Part shown: one piece after another, positions 41,752 to 49,021 of the stretch
Layout of the letters: each line of letters starts with the position of its first letter
How positions within the stretch are numbered: the stretch's first letter is position 1
Assembly (NCBI GenBank): GCA_900540875.1
Contig: UQHT01000012.1
Span: 1 to 64,000 of the forward strand
DNA length: 64,000 nucleotides
Source of the DNA: an uncultured Collinsella sp.
GTDB taxonomy: Bacteria; Actinomycetota; Coriobacteriia; Coriobacteriales; Coriobacteriaceae
Direction of reading: 5' to 3'
The notes under the pieces: generated by a model
Seen by the model: the letters and a program-made list of their open reading frames with translations, nothing else
Told to the model about the DNA's origin: nothing
The model's database searches: none
Translations under genes and position numbers: made by a program

Positions 41752-41796
41752 CCCAAACCACCACAAAGGGGACAGGCACCTTTGTGGTGGTTTGGG
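41752..41796. repeat. Perfect CCACCACAAAGG palindrome
   Basis: CCCAAACCACCACAAAGG (41752-41769) and CCTTTGTGGTGGTTTGGG (41779-41796) pair over all 18 bases with loop GGACAGGCA. Lies between convergent genes. Confidence 0.75.
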
Positions 41797-41808
41797 CGGC
41801 CGGTATAG

Positions 41809-41848
41809 AAAAAGTCCCCGCCGGGCGTGTGCTCGACGGGGACTTTGC
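41809..41848 (-). terminator. Terminator of the nfnAB operon
   Basis: On the minus strand AAAGTCCCCG pairs with CGGGGACTTT, followed by TTCTAT. Confidence 0.8.
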
Positions 41849-41874
41849 CGTTTGATGGCTAGTGCTGTAGGTGA

Positions 41875-43284
41875 TTACTCGCCCAGCAGGCTCTTGGTGA
41901 TGGAAGCGGCGGCCTTCTTGCCGGCGCCCATTGCCAGAATGACCGTAGCGGCACCGGTGACGATGTCGCCGCCGGCCCAGATGCGGGGATCGGTGGTCTG
42001 GCCGGTCTCCTCGTCGGCAACGATGTAGCCCCACTTGTTGAGCTCCATCTTGCCGCCGATCTTGGCAGCAAAGGGGTTGGCGTTGGTGCCGATAGCCGAG
42101 ATCGCAACGTCGCAGGGAATCTCCTCGATGGCGCCCTCGATGGGCACCGGGCGACGACGGCCGGACTCGTCGGGCTCGCCGAGCTCCATCTTCTGGACCT
42201 TGACGGCGCACACGGAGCCGTCCTCGCCAGCGACAAACTCGAGCGGGGAGACGAGCGGCAGAACCTCGACGCCCTCGGCCTTAGCATGGTGCAGCTCGGC
42301 GCGACGGCAGGGCATCTCGTCCTCGGTACGACGGTAGGCGATGATGGCGTGCTCGGCGCCCAGACGCTTGGCGGTACGGACGGCGTCCATAGCCACGTTG
42401 CCGCCACCAAAGACAACGACGTTCTTGCCGTGCTTGGTGGGGGTGTCGTACTCGGGGAACTTGTTGGCCTTCATCAGGTTCACGCGGGTGAGGTACTCGT
42501 TGGCGAAGAAGACGTTGGGCAGGTTCTCGCCGGGAACGTTGAGGAACTTGGGCAGGCCAGCGCCGGTCGCCACGTAGATGGCGTCGAAGCCCTGCTCGAA
42601 CAGCTCCTCGGCCGTGGCCATGTTACCCACGACGGAGTTGTACTCAAACTTGACGCCCATGTCCTCCAGGCCGTCAATCTCGCGCTTGACGACCGCCTTG
42701 GGCAGACGGAACTCGGGGATGCCGTAGACCAGCACGCCGCCGCCGGTGAAGAATGCCTCGAAGACGGTGACGTCAAAGCCGTTGCGGGCGAGCTCGCCGG
42801 CGCAGGTGATGCCGGACGGGCCGGAGCCGACGACGGCGACCTTCTTGCCGTTCTTGGGAGCCATCTTGGGCGTGGAGGCGAGCTCGGGGCGGTCACCCAG
42901 GAAGCGCTCGAGCTGGCCGATGGCCACGGGCTCGGACTTCTTGCCACGGATGCACTTGCCCTCGCACTGGTTCTCCTGCGGGCAGACGCGGCCGCAGATA
43001 GCGGGAAGCATGGAGTCCTCGCGGATGGTATCGAGAGCGCCGCCGAAGTCCTTCGCGCGGATCTGCTCGATAAAGCGGGGGATGTTGATGTTGACGGGGC
43101 AGCCCTCAACACAGAACGGCTTCTTGCAGTTGAGGCAGCGCTCGGCCTCGGCCAGCGCCATCTCCTCGGTGAAGCCCTTGTCGACGGGGCGGAAGTCGCA
43201 GGCGCGCTCGGCAGCCGGCTCCTCGTTATCGGGGGTGCGGGGCGACTTCATATCGGCAACGAAACGACCGTTAACTAGTGGCAT
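41875..43284 (-). CDS. NfnB/GltD-type NADPH-binding flavoprotein subunit
   Basis: 469-aa protein of the glutamate-synthase small-subunit type. The N-terminal ferredoxin-like part has CLNCKKPFCVEGCPV and CGRVCPQENQCEGKC (two 4Fe-4S sites). Two Rossmann folds follow: FAD at VAVVGSGPSGITCAGELA and NADP(H) at VVVFGGGNVAMDAVRTAKR. With the adjacent flavin/2Fe-2S subunit this matches NfnAB, which couples NADH and ferredoxin to NADP+ by electron bifurcation; the same pair is also annotated as sulfide dehydrogenase SudAB. It overlaps the upstream gene by 10 bp. No large gltB is present. Confidence 0.88.
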   Translation of the reverse strand: MPLVNGRFVADMKSPRTPDNEEPAAERACDFRPVDKGFTEEMALAEAERCLNCKKPFCVEGCPVNINIPRFIEQIRAKDFGGALDTIREDSMLPAICGRVCPQENQCEGKCIRGKKSEPVAIGQLERFLGDRPELASTPKMAPKNGKKVAVVGSGPSGITCAGELARNGFDVTVFEAFFTGGGVLVYGIPEFRLPKAVVKREIDGLEDMGVKFEYNSVVGNMATAEELFEQGFDAIYVATGAGLPKFLNVPGENLPNVFFANEYLTRVNLMKANKFPEYDTPTKHGKNVVVFGGGNVAMDAVRTAKRLGAEHAIIAYRRTEDEMPCRRAELHHAKAEGVEVLPLVSPLEFVAGEDGSVCAVKVQKMELGEPDESGRRRPVPIEGAIEEIPCDVAISAIGTNANPFAAKIGGKMELNKWGYIVADEETGQTTDPRIWAGGDIVTGAATVILAMGAGKKAAASITKSLLGE

Positions 43285-44114
43285 GCGCAGCTCTTTTCCT
43301 CATAGGCCTTGAGGGACTCGCCCTCTTCGGAACGGTAAGCGGCCTGGCGGGCACGAAGGTCATCCCAGTCGACCAGGGTGGCATCGAAGTCGGGGCCGTC
43401 GACGCAAGCGAACTTGGTCACGCCGCCCACCTCGACGCGGCAGCAGCCGCACATACCGGTGCCGTCAACCATGATGGGGTTGAGCGACGCGGTGATGGGG
43501 GTGTCGTACTTCTGGGCGGTGAGGGTCGAGAACTTCATCATCGGAACGGGGCCGACGCAGAAGACCTGGCTCACGGCCTTGTCCTGCAGCAGGCGCTCCA
43601 GCGGAGCGGTGACAACGCCCTGCTCGCCGTAGGAGCCGTCGTCAGTGGTGATGTGGATGTGGTCCTCGTCGAGGAGCTCGCGGAACTGGTCCTCCATGAG
43701 CAGGAGGTCCTTGGTGCGGGCGCCCATGATGGCGTGCACCTCGTGACCGGTCTCGACCAGGTGCTTGGCGACCGGGAAGGCAATTGCCAGGCCGACGCCG
43801 CCGCCAATGACGGCGCAGGGGCCCTCAGCCATCTCGGTGGGAACGCCCAGCGGGCCCACGACGTCGCGCAGCGACTCGCCGGCCTCGTAGGTGGAAAGCA
43901 TCTCGGTGGTCTTGCCGATCACCATGAAGATGAACTCGACCCAGCCCTCGTCACCGTTCCAACCAGCTAGGGTAAACGGGACGCGCTCGCCCGTCTCGTT
44001 GGCGCGAACCATGAGGAACTGTCCAGCGTGCGCATGCTTGGCGATCGCGGGCGCCTCGATGCGGAACTTGAACACCTTCTCCGAGAACTGCGTCTTCTCC
44101 AGGATCTTATACAT
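43275..44114 (-). CDS. NfnA-type NAD(H)-binding flavoprotein subunit
   Basis: 279-aa ferredoxin-reductase-like protein. An FAD domain (1-95) and NAD domain with AVIGGGVGLAIAFPVAKHL (about 105-125) are followed by a C-terminal 2Fe-2S site: MCGCCRVEVGGVTKFACVDG. This is the small partner of NfnB, encoded first in a two-gene minus-strand operon. AAGAGAGGGG lies before ATG 44114. Role: NADH/ferredoxin/NADP+ balance in anaerobic metabolism; inferred from family and pairing. Confidence 0.88.
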   Translation of the reverse strand: MYKILEKTQFSEKVFKFRIEAPAIAKHAHAGQFLMVRANETGERVPFTLAGWNGDEGWVEFIFMVIGKTTEMLSTYEAGESLRDVVGPLGVPTEMAEGPCAVIGGGVGLAIAFPVAKHLVETGHEVHAIMGARTKDLLLMEDQFRELLDEDHIHITTDDGSYGEQGVVTAPLERLLQDKAVSQVFCVGPVPMMKFSTLTAQKYDTPITASLNPIMVDGTGMCGCCRVEVGGVTKFACVDGPDFDATLVDWDDLRARQAAYRSEEGESLKAYEEKSCACH

Positions 44115-44219
44115 AGAACCCCTCTCTTGTTAGGGCCGCCGAACCGTGCCTCCACGGAAATGGACGGTAGCCCGAGTAAAACCGTACGCGCACAGGCGTT
44201 GTGCAGACATACGGTGCAA

Positions 44220-44225
44220 ATTATA
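44220..44225 (-). promoter_or_regulatory. Candidate -10 box for nfnAB
   Basis: On the minus strand TATAAT lies about 105 bases before the nfnA-type start. No good -35 match is evident. Confidence 0.35.
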
Positions 44226-44286
44226 CCCTCATGGACATGCTGTTTACGTGTGTCTTCGGCGGTTGGGAAAAGGGTTTATCCACTTC

Positions 44287-44327
44287 GACCTACCAAATAG
44301 GGATAGGTTTATTTTGGTCGGTTTTAT
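44287..44327. repeat. TACCAAAATAAACC palindrome
   Basis: CGACCTACCAAATA faces TATTTTGGTCGGTTT around GGGATAGGTT. Same family as 28528-28568 and 44449-44490. Confidence 0.55.
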
Positions 44328-44340
44328 CAGGCAAAACGGC

Positions 44341-44382
44341 AAAGGGGGCCGGCCTCGGGTTGTGATGAGGCCGGCCCCCTTT
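44341..44382. terminator. Strong hairpin downstream of pth
   Basis: AAAGGGGGCCGGCCTC (44341-44356) pairs perfectly with GAGGCCGGCCCCCTTT (44367-44382). Placed to end the minus-strand pth transcript. Confidence 0.7.
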
Positions 44383-44448
44383 GGGGTGTTATGCGTGTAT
44401 GGCGGCGCGGGGTTTATTGCGATGCGGCCACCGGGGCGTTTCCGCAGA

Positions 44449-44490
44449 TAAAACCTGCCAAAATAAACCTGTCCCTAAACGGTAGGTTTT
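44449..44490. repeat. TACCAAAATAAACC palindrome touching the pth stop
   Basis: AAAACCTGCC and GGTAGGTTTT flank AAAATAAACCTGTCCCTAAA. The right end shares bases with the pth stop codon (44489-44491), just as the copy at 28528 shares bases with the purF stop. Confidence 0.6.
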
Positions 44491-45118
44491 AGTGCTTGCC
44501 GTTGGCGGAGGCGGCGCCGTTGACGTGGTCGCGGGCATAGATCACGCCGTGCACGATGGCGAGACCCGCGGCGTCGGCGGCGCGGGCGCAGGTGTCCTGG
44601 AAGTCATCGGCCTCGCGGGCGCGCAGCTGTTTGAGCACATAGTCTGCCACGGCCATCTTGCCGGGAGGGTTGCCGATGCCGGTGCGGATACGGCTAAAGT
44701 CGCGGCTGCCCATCTTGTCGATGATGGAGCGCAGGCCGTTGTGCCCGGCGTGGCCACCGCCCACCTTGACGCGCACGTCACCGGCGGGGATGTCGAGCTC
44801 GTCGTGAATCACGAGTAGCTCCTCGGCCTTGATCTTGTACTCGCGGCAGAGCTTGGAGATGGGGCCACCCGAGGTATTCATATACGACTGCGGCTTGACC
44901 AGCACGATCTGGCGCTTGCCACCCTCTTCCTCGGGATCGTTGATGTTGATGAGTGCGACCTCGGCGCCGGCCTGGTTTTTCCAGTACGTGACACCGGCCT
45001 GACGGGCCAGCTCATCGATCGCCTTAAAGCCGGCGTTGTGGCGGGTCTCGGCATATTCCTCACCCGGGTTGCCAAGTCCGGCAACCATGCGAATCTTAAG
45101 CGGCTGTGCAGCTGCCAT
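44489..45118 (-). CDS. pth: Peptidyl-tRNA hydrolase
   Basis: 209-aa enzyme that frees tRNA from stalled peptidyl-tRNA. GLGNPGEEYAETRHNAGF holds the catalytic His and the substrate Asn; KPQSYMNTSG, VIHDELDIPAGDVRVKVGGG (catalytic Asp) and GHNGLRSI are all present. ATG 45118 has AAGGAC upstream. It lies downstream of prs in the common glmU-prs-pth order, with long hairpins between the genes. Confidence 0.96.
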   Translation of the reverse strand: MAAAQPLKIRMVAGLGNPGEEYAETRHNAGFKAIDELARQAGVTYWKNQAGAEVALININDPEEEGGKRQIVLVKPQSYMNTSGGPISKLCREYKIKAEELLVIHDELDIPAGDVRVKVGGGHAGHNGLRSIIDKMGSRDFSRIRTGIGNPPGKMAVADYVLKQLRAREADDFQDTCARAADAAGLAIVHGVIYARDHVNGAASANGKH

Positions 45119-45237
45119 ATTTGTCCTTCCGTTACACATAAAAGTTTAATCAACGACAAAGGCTACCACGCCCGCCGAAGGCGAGACTTCGTTTCAGCGA
45201 AATCCCACCAGACAAAAGCGCGGCCGCGGCAGAGCGA

Positions 45238-45315
45238 GCCGTCGGAACAGAAGAAACCCCCGCGCGACCTTTGCGAAGCAAGGGGGAGCGCGGGGGTTTC
45301 TTCTGTTCCGACGGC
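45238..45315. terminator. 28-bp perfect hairpin between prs and pth
   Basis: The bases 45238-45265 (GCCGTCGGAACAGAAGAAAC and on) pair without mismatch with 45288-45315 around a 22-base loop. It has poly-T-poor flanks, so it may be a repeat as much as a terminator. Confidence 0.6.
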
Positions 45316-45343
45316 GATGCGCCGGGTTGCAAGGACGATGCGA

Positions 45344-46330
45344 TTACAGCGCGAAGTCGCCGCCGACGAGCGTGGAGACGGGCTCCTCGTGGTAAACGGC
45401 GGAGATGGCCTGAGCGAACTCCTCGGCGACCGAGATAGTCTTGATCTTGCCGCCGACCTCGACGGGGATGGCGTCGGTGACGACGCACTCGACGATGGGG
45501 GCATCGTTCAGGCGCTCGATGGCCGGACCGGAGAAGATGCCGTGGGTGGCGCAGACGTAGATGTCGCCGGCGCCCATAGCCTTGAGCTCCTTGACGTTGG
45601 CGCACAGGGTGCCAGCGGTGTCGATCATGTCGTCGTTGATGATGCAGGTCTTGCCCTTGATGTCACCGATGATGCCCATGACCTCGGCGGCGTTGTGGCG
45701 CGGACGGCCCTTGTGGGCGATGGCCAGGTCGCAGCCGAGCATGTCGGACAGCTTCTTGGCGGCCTTGGCGCGACCCACGTCGGGGGAGACGACAACCAGG
45801 TTGTCGGTGTCGAAGTGCATGTCGTTGTAGTACTGGCCAAACAGCGGCAGTGCGGACAGGTGGTTAACCGGGATATCGAAGAAGCCCTGGATCTGGCCCT
45901 GGTGCAGGTCGAGGGTGATGATGCGGTTGACGCCGGCACGCTCGAGCAGGTTGGCGACGAGGCGGGCGGTGATGGGCTCGCGCGGGCCGGCCTTGCGGTC
46001 CTGGCGGGCATAGCCGTAGTGGGTGATAACGGCGGTGATGGAGCGGGCGGATGCGCGCTTGGCAGCGTCGGTGGCGATGAGCAGCTCCATGAGCATGTCG
46101 TTGACGTTGCCGCCGGCCACGGACTGAATCAGGAAGACGTCGGCGCCGCGGACGGTCTCGTCGTAGCGGGCGTAAATCTCACCATTGGCGAACTGCTTTA
46201 GCGTAAGGCCCGAAAGCTCGACCCCAAGGTACTCAGCAATCTTCTGAGCGAGGGGACGGTTGGAGGAACCGGAATACACGCGGATGGACTTGCGCATATT
46301 CTCCGACTTCTCGGGATCATTAATCGGCAT
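45344..46330 (-). CDS. prs: Ribose-phosphate pyrophosphokinase
   Basis: 328-aa PRPP synthase, source of PRPP for purF, pyrimidine, histidine and NAD synthesis. FANGEIYARYDETVRGADVF, YGYARQDRKAGPREPITARL, TLDLHQGQIQGFFDIPVNHL and the PRPP loop DDMIDTAGTL are intact. AAAGGAGAAGG precedes ATG 46330. It is the second gene of the minus-strand glmU-prs-pth group. Confidence 0.97.
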   Translation of the reverse strand: MPINDPEKSENMRKSIRVYSGSSNRPLAQKIAEYLGVELSGLTLKQFANGEIYARYDETVRGADVFLIQSVAGGNVNDMLMELLIATDAAKRASARSITAVITHYGYARQDRKAGPREPITARLVANLLERAGVNRIITLDLHQGQIQGFFDIPVNHLSALPLFGQYYNDMHFDTDNLVVVSPDVGRAKAAKKLSDMLGCDLAIAHKGRPRHNAAEVMGIIGDIKGKTCIINDDMIDTAGTLCANVKELKAMGAGDIYVCATHGIFSGPAIERLNDAPIVECVVTDAIPVEVGGKIKTISVAEEFAQAISAVYHEEPVSTLVGGDFAL

Positions 46331-46471
46331 TACCCTTCTCCTTTATATCGAATGCCATATAGATGCCTTGTTGCATTGTAACCGCGCGGCGGGGTTTATC
46401 GGGTCCTGATAACGTCTTTACCGTCAACGGACACGAACCGACCACTCATCCTGTCGCGCAGGTCACGATAG

Positions 46472-46504
46472 AAAAAGGAGCCGTCCCCATGGGAACAGCT
46501 CCTT
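46472..46504 (-). terminator. Terminator between glmU and prs
   Basis: On the minus strand AAGGAGCTGTTCCC pairs with GGGGACGGCTCCTT and is followed by TTTC. It makes separate control of prs likely. Confidence 0.72.
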
Positions 46505-46521
46505 AGATGCTTGGTAAAACG

Positions 46522-47934
46522 TTATACCTCGTCGTCCTCGTGCAGGCGGCGGCGATAATCGGCGGCCCAGCCCTCAATATTTACCTGACGGGCGCGGCCC
46601 AGACCGAGTGCGTCGGCCGGGACCGGCTCGGTGATGACGGAGCCGGCGGCCACGAGCGCGCCGTCGCCGATCTGGGCGGGCGCGACCATCATGGTGTCGG
46701 AACCGATGAAGGCATCCTTGCCGATGACGGTCTTGTGCTTGTGCACGCCGTCGTAGTTGCAGGTGATGGAGCCCGCGCCCACGTTGACGCCGGAGCCCAT
46801 GGTGGTGTCGCCGATGTAGGACAGGTGCGGAACCTTGGAGCCCTCGCCGATCGTGGACTTCTTGATCTCCACGTGCGTGCCGGCCTTGGATCCGTCGAGC
46901 ATGTGGGTGCCCGGGCGCAGGTAGGCGCGCGGGCCGCAGTCGACGCCGTTCTCGATGACGGCCTCGATGGCGATGGTCTCATCGATGGTGCAGCCGCTGC
47001 CGACGGTGGTGTCGGTGAGACGGCTGTTGGGGCCGAGCTGGCATTCCTCGCCCACGGTGACGTGGCCGATCAGGTGCGTCTGCGGCCACACGACGGTGTC
47101 GCGGCCGATGGTGGCGTCGGGGCCGATCCAAGCCTGCGTGGGGTCGATGAACGTGACGCCCTCTGCCATCCAGTGCTCGTTGATGCGGTCGCGCGCGATG
47201 GCGGTGAGCTGCGCGAGCTGGATACGACTGTTGACGCCCAGGCCGTCGCGGTAGTCGTCGCAGTGGAAGATGGAGGCTGCCTGGCCGTGACCCTTGAGGA
47301 TTTCGAGCATGTCGGGCAGATAGTACTCGAACTGCGCGTTGTCGTTGCCGATCTCGTTGATGTGGGCGGCGAGCTGCGCGCCGTCGAAGGCGTAGCAGCC
47401 GGCGTTGCACTCCAGCAGCGTGGCGGCCTGCTCGGGCGTGCAGTCCTTCTGCTCGATGATGCGCTCGATCTGACCATCGGCACCCAGCTTGATGCGGCCG
47501 TAGCCAAAAGGATCGGGCGGGGTCATGGTCATGACGGTGCAGGCGAGCTCGCCGGTGGCGACGGTCTGTGCGAACTTGGCGACGGTGTCGGCGGTGATGA
47601 GCGGCAGGTCGCCGTTGAGCACGACGACGGGGCCTTGCGTGATGCCGCAGGCCTCGAGCGCGACCTTGACGGCATGGCCGGTGCCCAGGCGCTCGGTCTG
47701 CTCGACGCACTCGACCTTGGTGGCGCTGTTGGCGTAGGCGCCATCGATGAGGGCGCGCATCTCGTCGGCGTGGCTGCCGATGACGACCACGACGCGGCTG
47801 CAGCCGGCCTTGATGGTGGCGTCGACGATCCACTGAACCATGGGCTTGCCCAGGATTTTGTGCGAAACCTTGCAGTGGTTCGACTTCATGCGGGTGCCCT
47901 CGCCGGCGGCGAGGATAATTGCGGTTGCGTCCAT
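46522..47934 (-). CDS. glmU: Bifunctional GlmU (UDP-GlcNAc synthesis)
   Basis: 470-aa enzyme that acetylates glucosamine-1-P and adds UMP, giving UDP-GlcNAc for the cell wall. The N-terminal uridylyltransferase shows LAAGEGTRMKS (about 8-18), ERLGTGHAV and LNGDLPLI. The C-terminal left-handed beta helix has hexapeptide repeats and the acetyltransferase His/Asn region RPGTHMLDG and NYDGVHKHKT. ATG 47934 follows AGGAGAT; the long in-frame extension to 48144 overlaps the divergent ecfT leader. Confidence 0.96.
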   Translation of the reverse strand: MDATAIILAAGEGTRMKSNHCKVSHKILGKPMVQWIVDATIKAGCSRVVVVIGSHADEMRALIDGAYANSATKVECVEQTERLGTGHAVKVALEACGITQGPVVVLNGDLPLITADTVAKFAQTVATGELACTVMTMTPPDPFGYGRIKLGADGQIERIIEQKDCTPEQAATLLECNAGCYAFDGAQLAAHINEIGNDNAQFEYYLPDMLEILKGHGQAASIFHCDDYRDGLGVNSRIQLAQLTAIARDRINEHWMAEGVTFIDPTQAWIGPDATIGRDTVVWPQTHLIGHVTVGEECQLGPNSRLTDTTVGSGCTIDETIAIEAVIENGVDCGPRAYLRPGTHMLDGSKAGTHVEIKKSTIGEGSKVPHLSYIGDTTMGSGVNVGAGSITCNYDGVHKHKTVIGKDAFIGSDTMMVAPAQIGDGALVAAGSVITEPVPADALGLGRARQVNIEGWAADYRRRLHEDDEV

Positions 47935-48133
47935 GTGATCTCCTGTTACGTTATAGAGACGTGTGTTTGGAAACGATACACGGCGCAATATGATACCGCA
48001 GGCATATGACGAGCGCGTAACGATTGGTTTGCGGCGGTTGAGGCTTGCGCCGCCGGCGTGGCGTTTGCACTGCGTGCGTGCGGCGTTGGCGGTGCTGCGG
48101 AGCTGTTGTTTGAGCGAGGGGACGGGGGTGCCC

Positions 48134-49021
48134 GTGGACAACATACGAGAGGAGTTTGGCGGCGAGCCCGTCGCGGCATTCTCGATGTCGCATCCGGCTG
48201 TGCCGGCACTCTATATAGTGCTGACGCTGGGGCTCACTATGTTCTCGATGCAGCCGGTACTGATTGCGCTGTCACTTGCGGGCGGGCTGGCGTATGGATT
48301 TGCGACGCGTGGGGCTGCCCGCACGCTGGGCGCGCTCCGCTGGCAGCTGCCGGTGATTTTGATCGTCGCGGTGCTCAATCCGCTGTTTAGCGCCTCGGGC
48401 TCGACGGAGCTGTTCCGTATTGGCATGCGCGCGGTGTATCTGGAGAGCATGGTATACGGCCTGTGCATGGGCGGGCTGTTTGTGGCGAGCGTGCTGTGGT
48501 TTGAGGCGGCGGCGTCGATGCTCGAATACGACAAGGTGCTCGCGCTGCTGGGCAATGCCGCACCGGTGATTGCGCTCATGATCTCGATGTGCATGAGGCT
48601 TATCCCGCAGTTTTTGCGCCGCGGTCGTACGGTGCTGGCGGTGCAGGATGCGATTGATGTGCCGGGCAGCGCGCCGGCCGACCCCGTGCGTTCGCGTTTG
48701 CGGGCATCGAGTGTGTTGATGGGCTGGGGCATGGAAGATTCGCTGGAGCGCGCGGACGCGATGCGCTCGCGCGGGTGGGGTGCCGCGACGCGTCGTACGA
48801 CGTATGCGCGGTATCGACTGGGGCGCAGCGACGTTGCCGCGCTGGCTGGGCTTGCGTTGTTTGGCGTGGCCACGGCGGCAGTGGCGTGGACCGCGACGAC
48901 GCAGTATTCGTTTTATCCGCAGCTCTCGGTGCCGGCGCCGTGGCCGGGCTATGTCGTGTACGCTGCCTGGATGGTGCTGCCTTGCGCGTTGCATGCGATT
49001 GATGAGAAGAGGTTTGGCTGA
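48134..49021 (+). CDS. ecfT: ECF transporter membrane subunit EcfT (CbiQ family)
   Basis: About 295-aa T component with some six helices. The coupling helix signatures of CbiQ proteins appear as RRGRTVLAVQDA and the second Ala-Arg-Gly-like motif ERADAMRSRGWG. The start is uncertain: GTG 48134 or GTG 48128, both after GAGGGGACGG; no well-placed ATG exists upstream of the first helix. Its stop overlaps the start of the ATPase gene by one base. Energises an S component for vitamin or metal uptake. Confidence 0.85.
   Translation: MDNIREEFGGEPVAAFSMSHPAVPALYIVLTLGLTMFSMQPVLIALSLAGGLAYGFATRGAARTLGALRWQLPVILIVAVLNPLFSASGSTELFRIGMRAVYLESMVYGLCMGGLFVASVLWFEAAASMLEYDKVLALLGNAAPVIALMISMCMRLIPQFLRRGRTVLAVQDAIDVPGSAPADPVRSRLRASSVLMGWGMEDSLERADAMRSRGWGAATRRTTYARYRLGRSDVAALAGLALFGVATAAVAWTATTQYSFYPQLSVPAPWPGYVVYAAWMVLPCALHAIDEKRFG

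Noticed and set aside
41875..43284. Glutamate synthase small subunit (GltD) as a nitrogen-assimilation enzyme
   Set aside because: The partner is a flavin/2Fe-2S NfnA-type subunit with a 10-bp overlap, and there is no large GltB subunit in the window.
47935..48144. 70-residue N-terminal extension of GlmU
   Set aside because: GlmU homologues begin at the MDATAIILAAGEG start, which has its own AGGAGAT; the extension overlaps the divergent ecfT leader.
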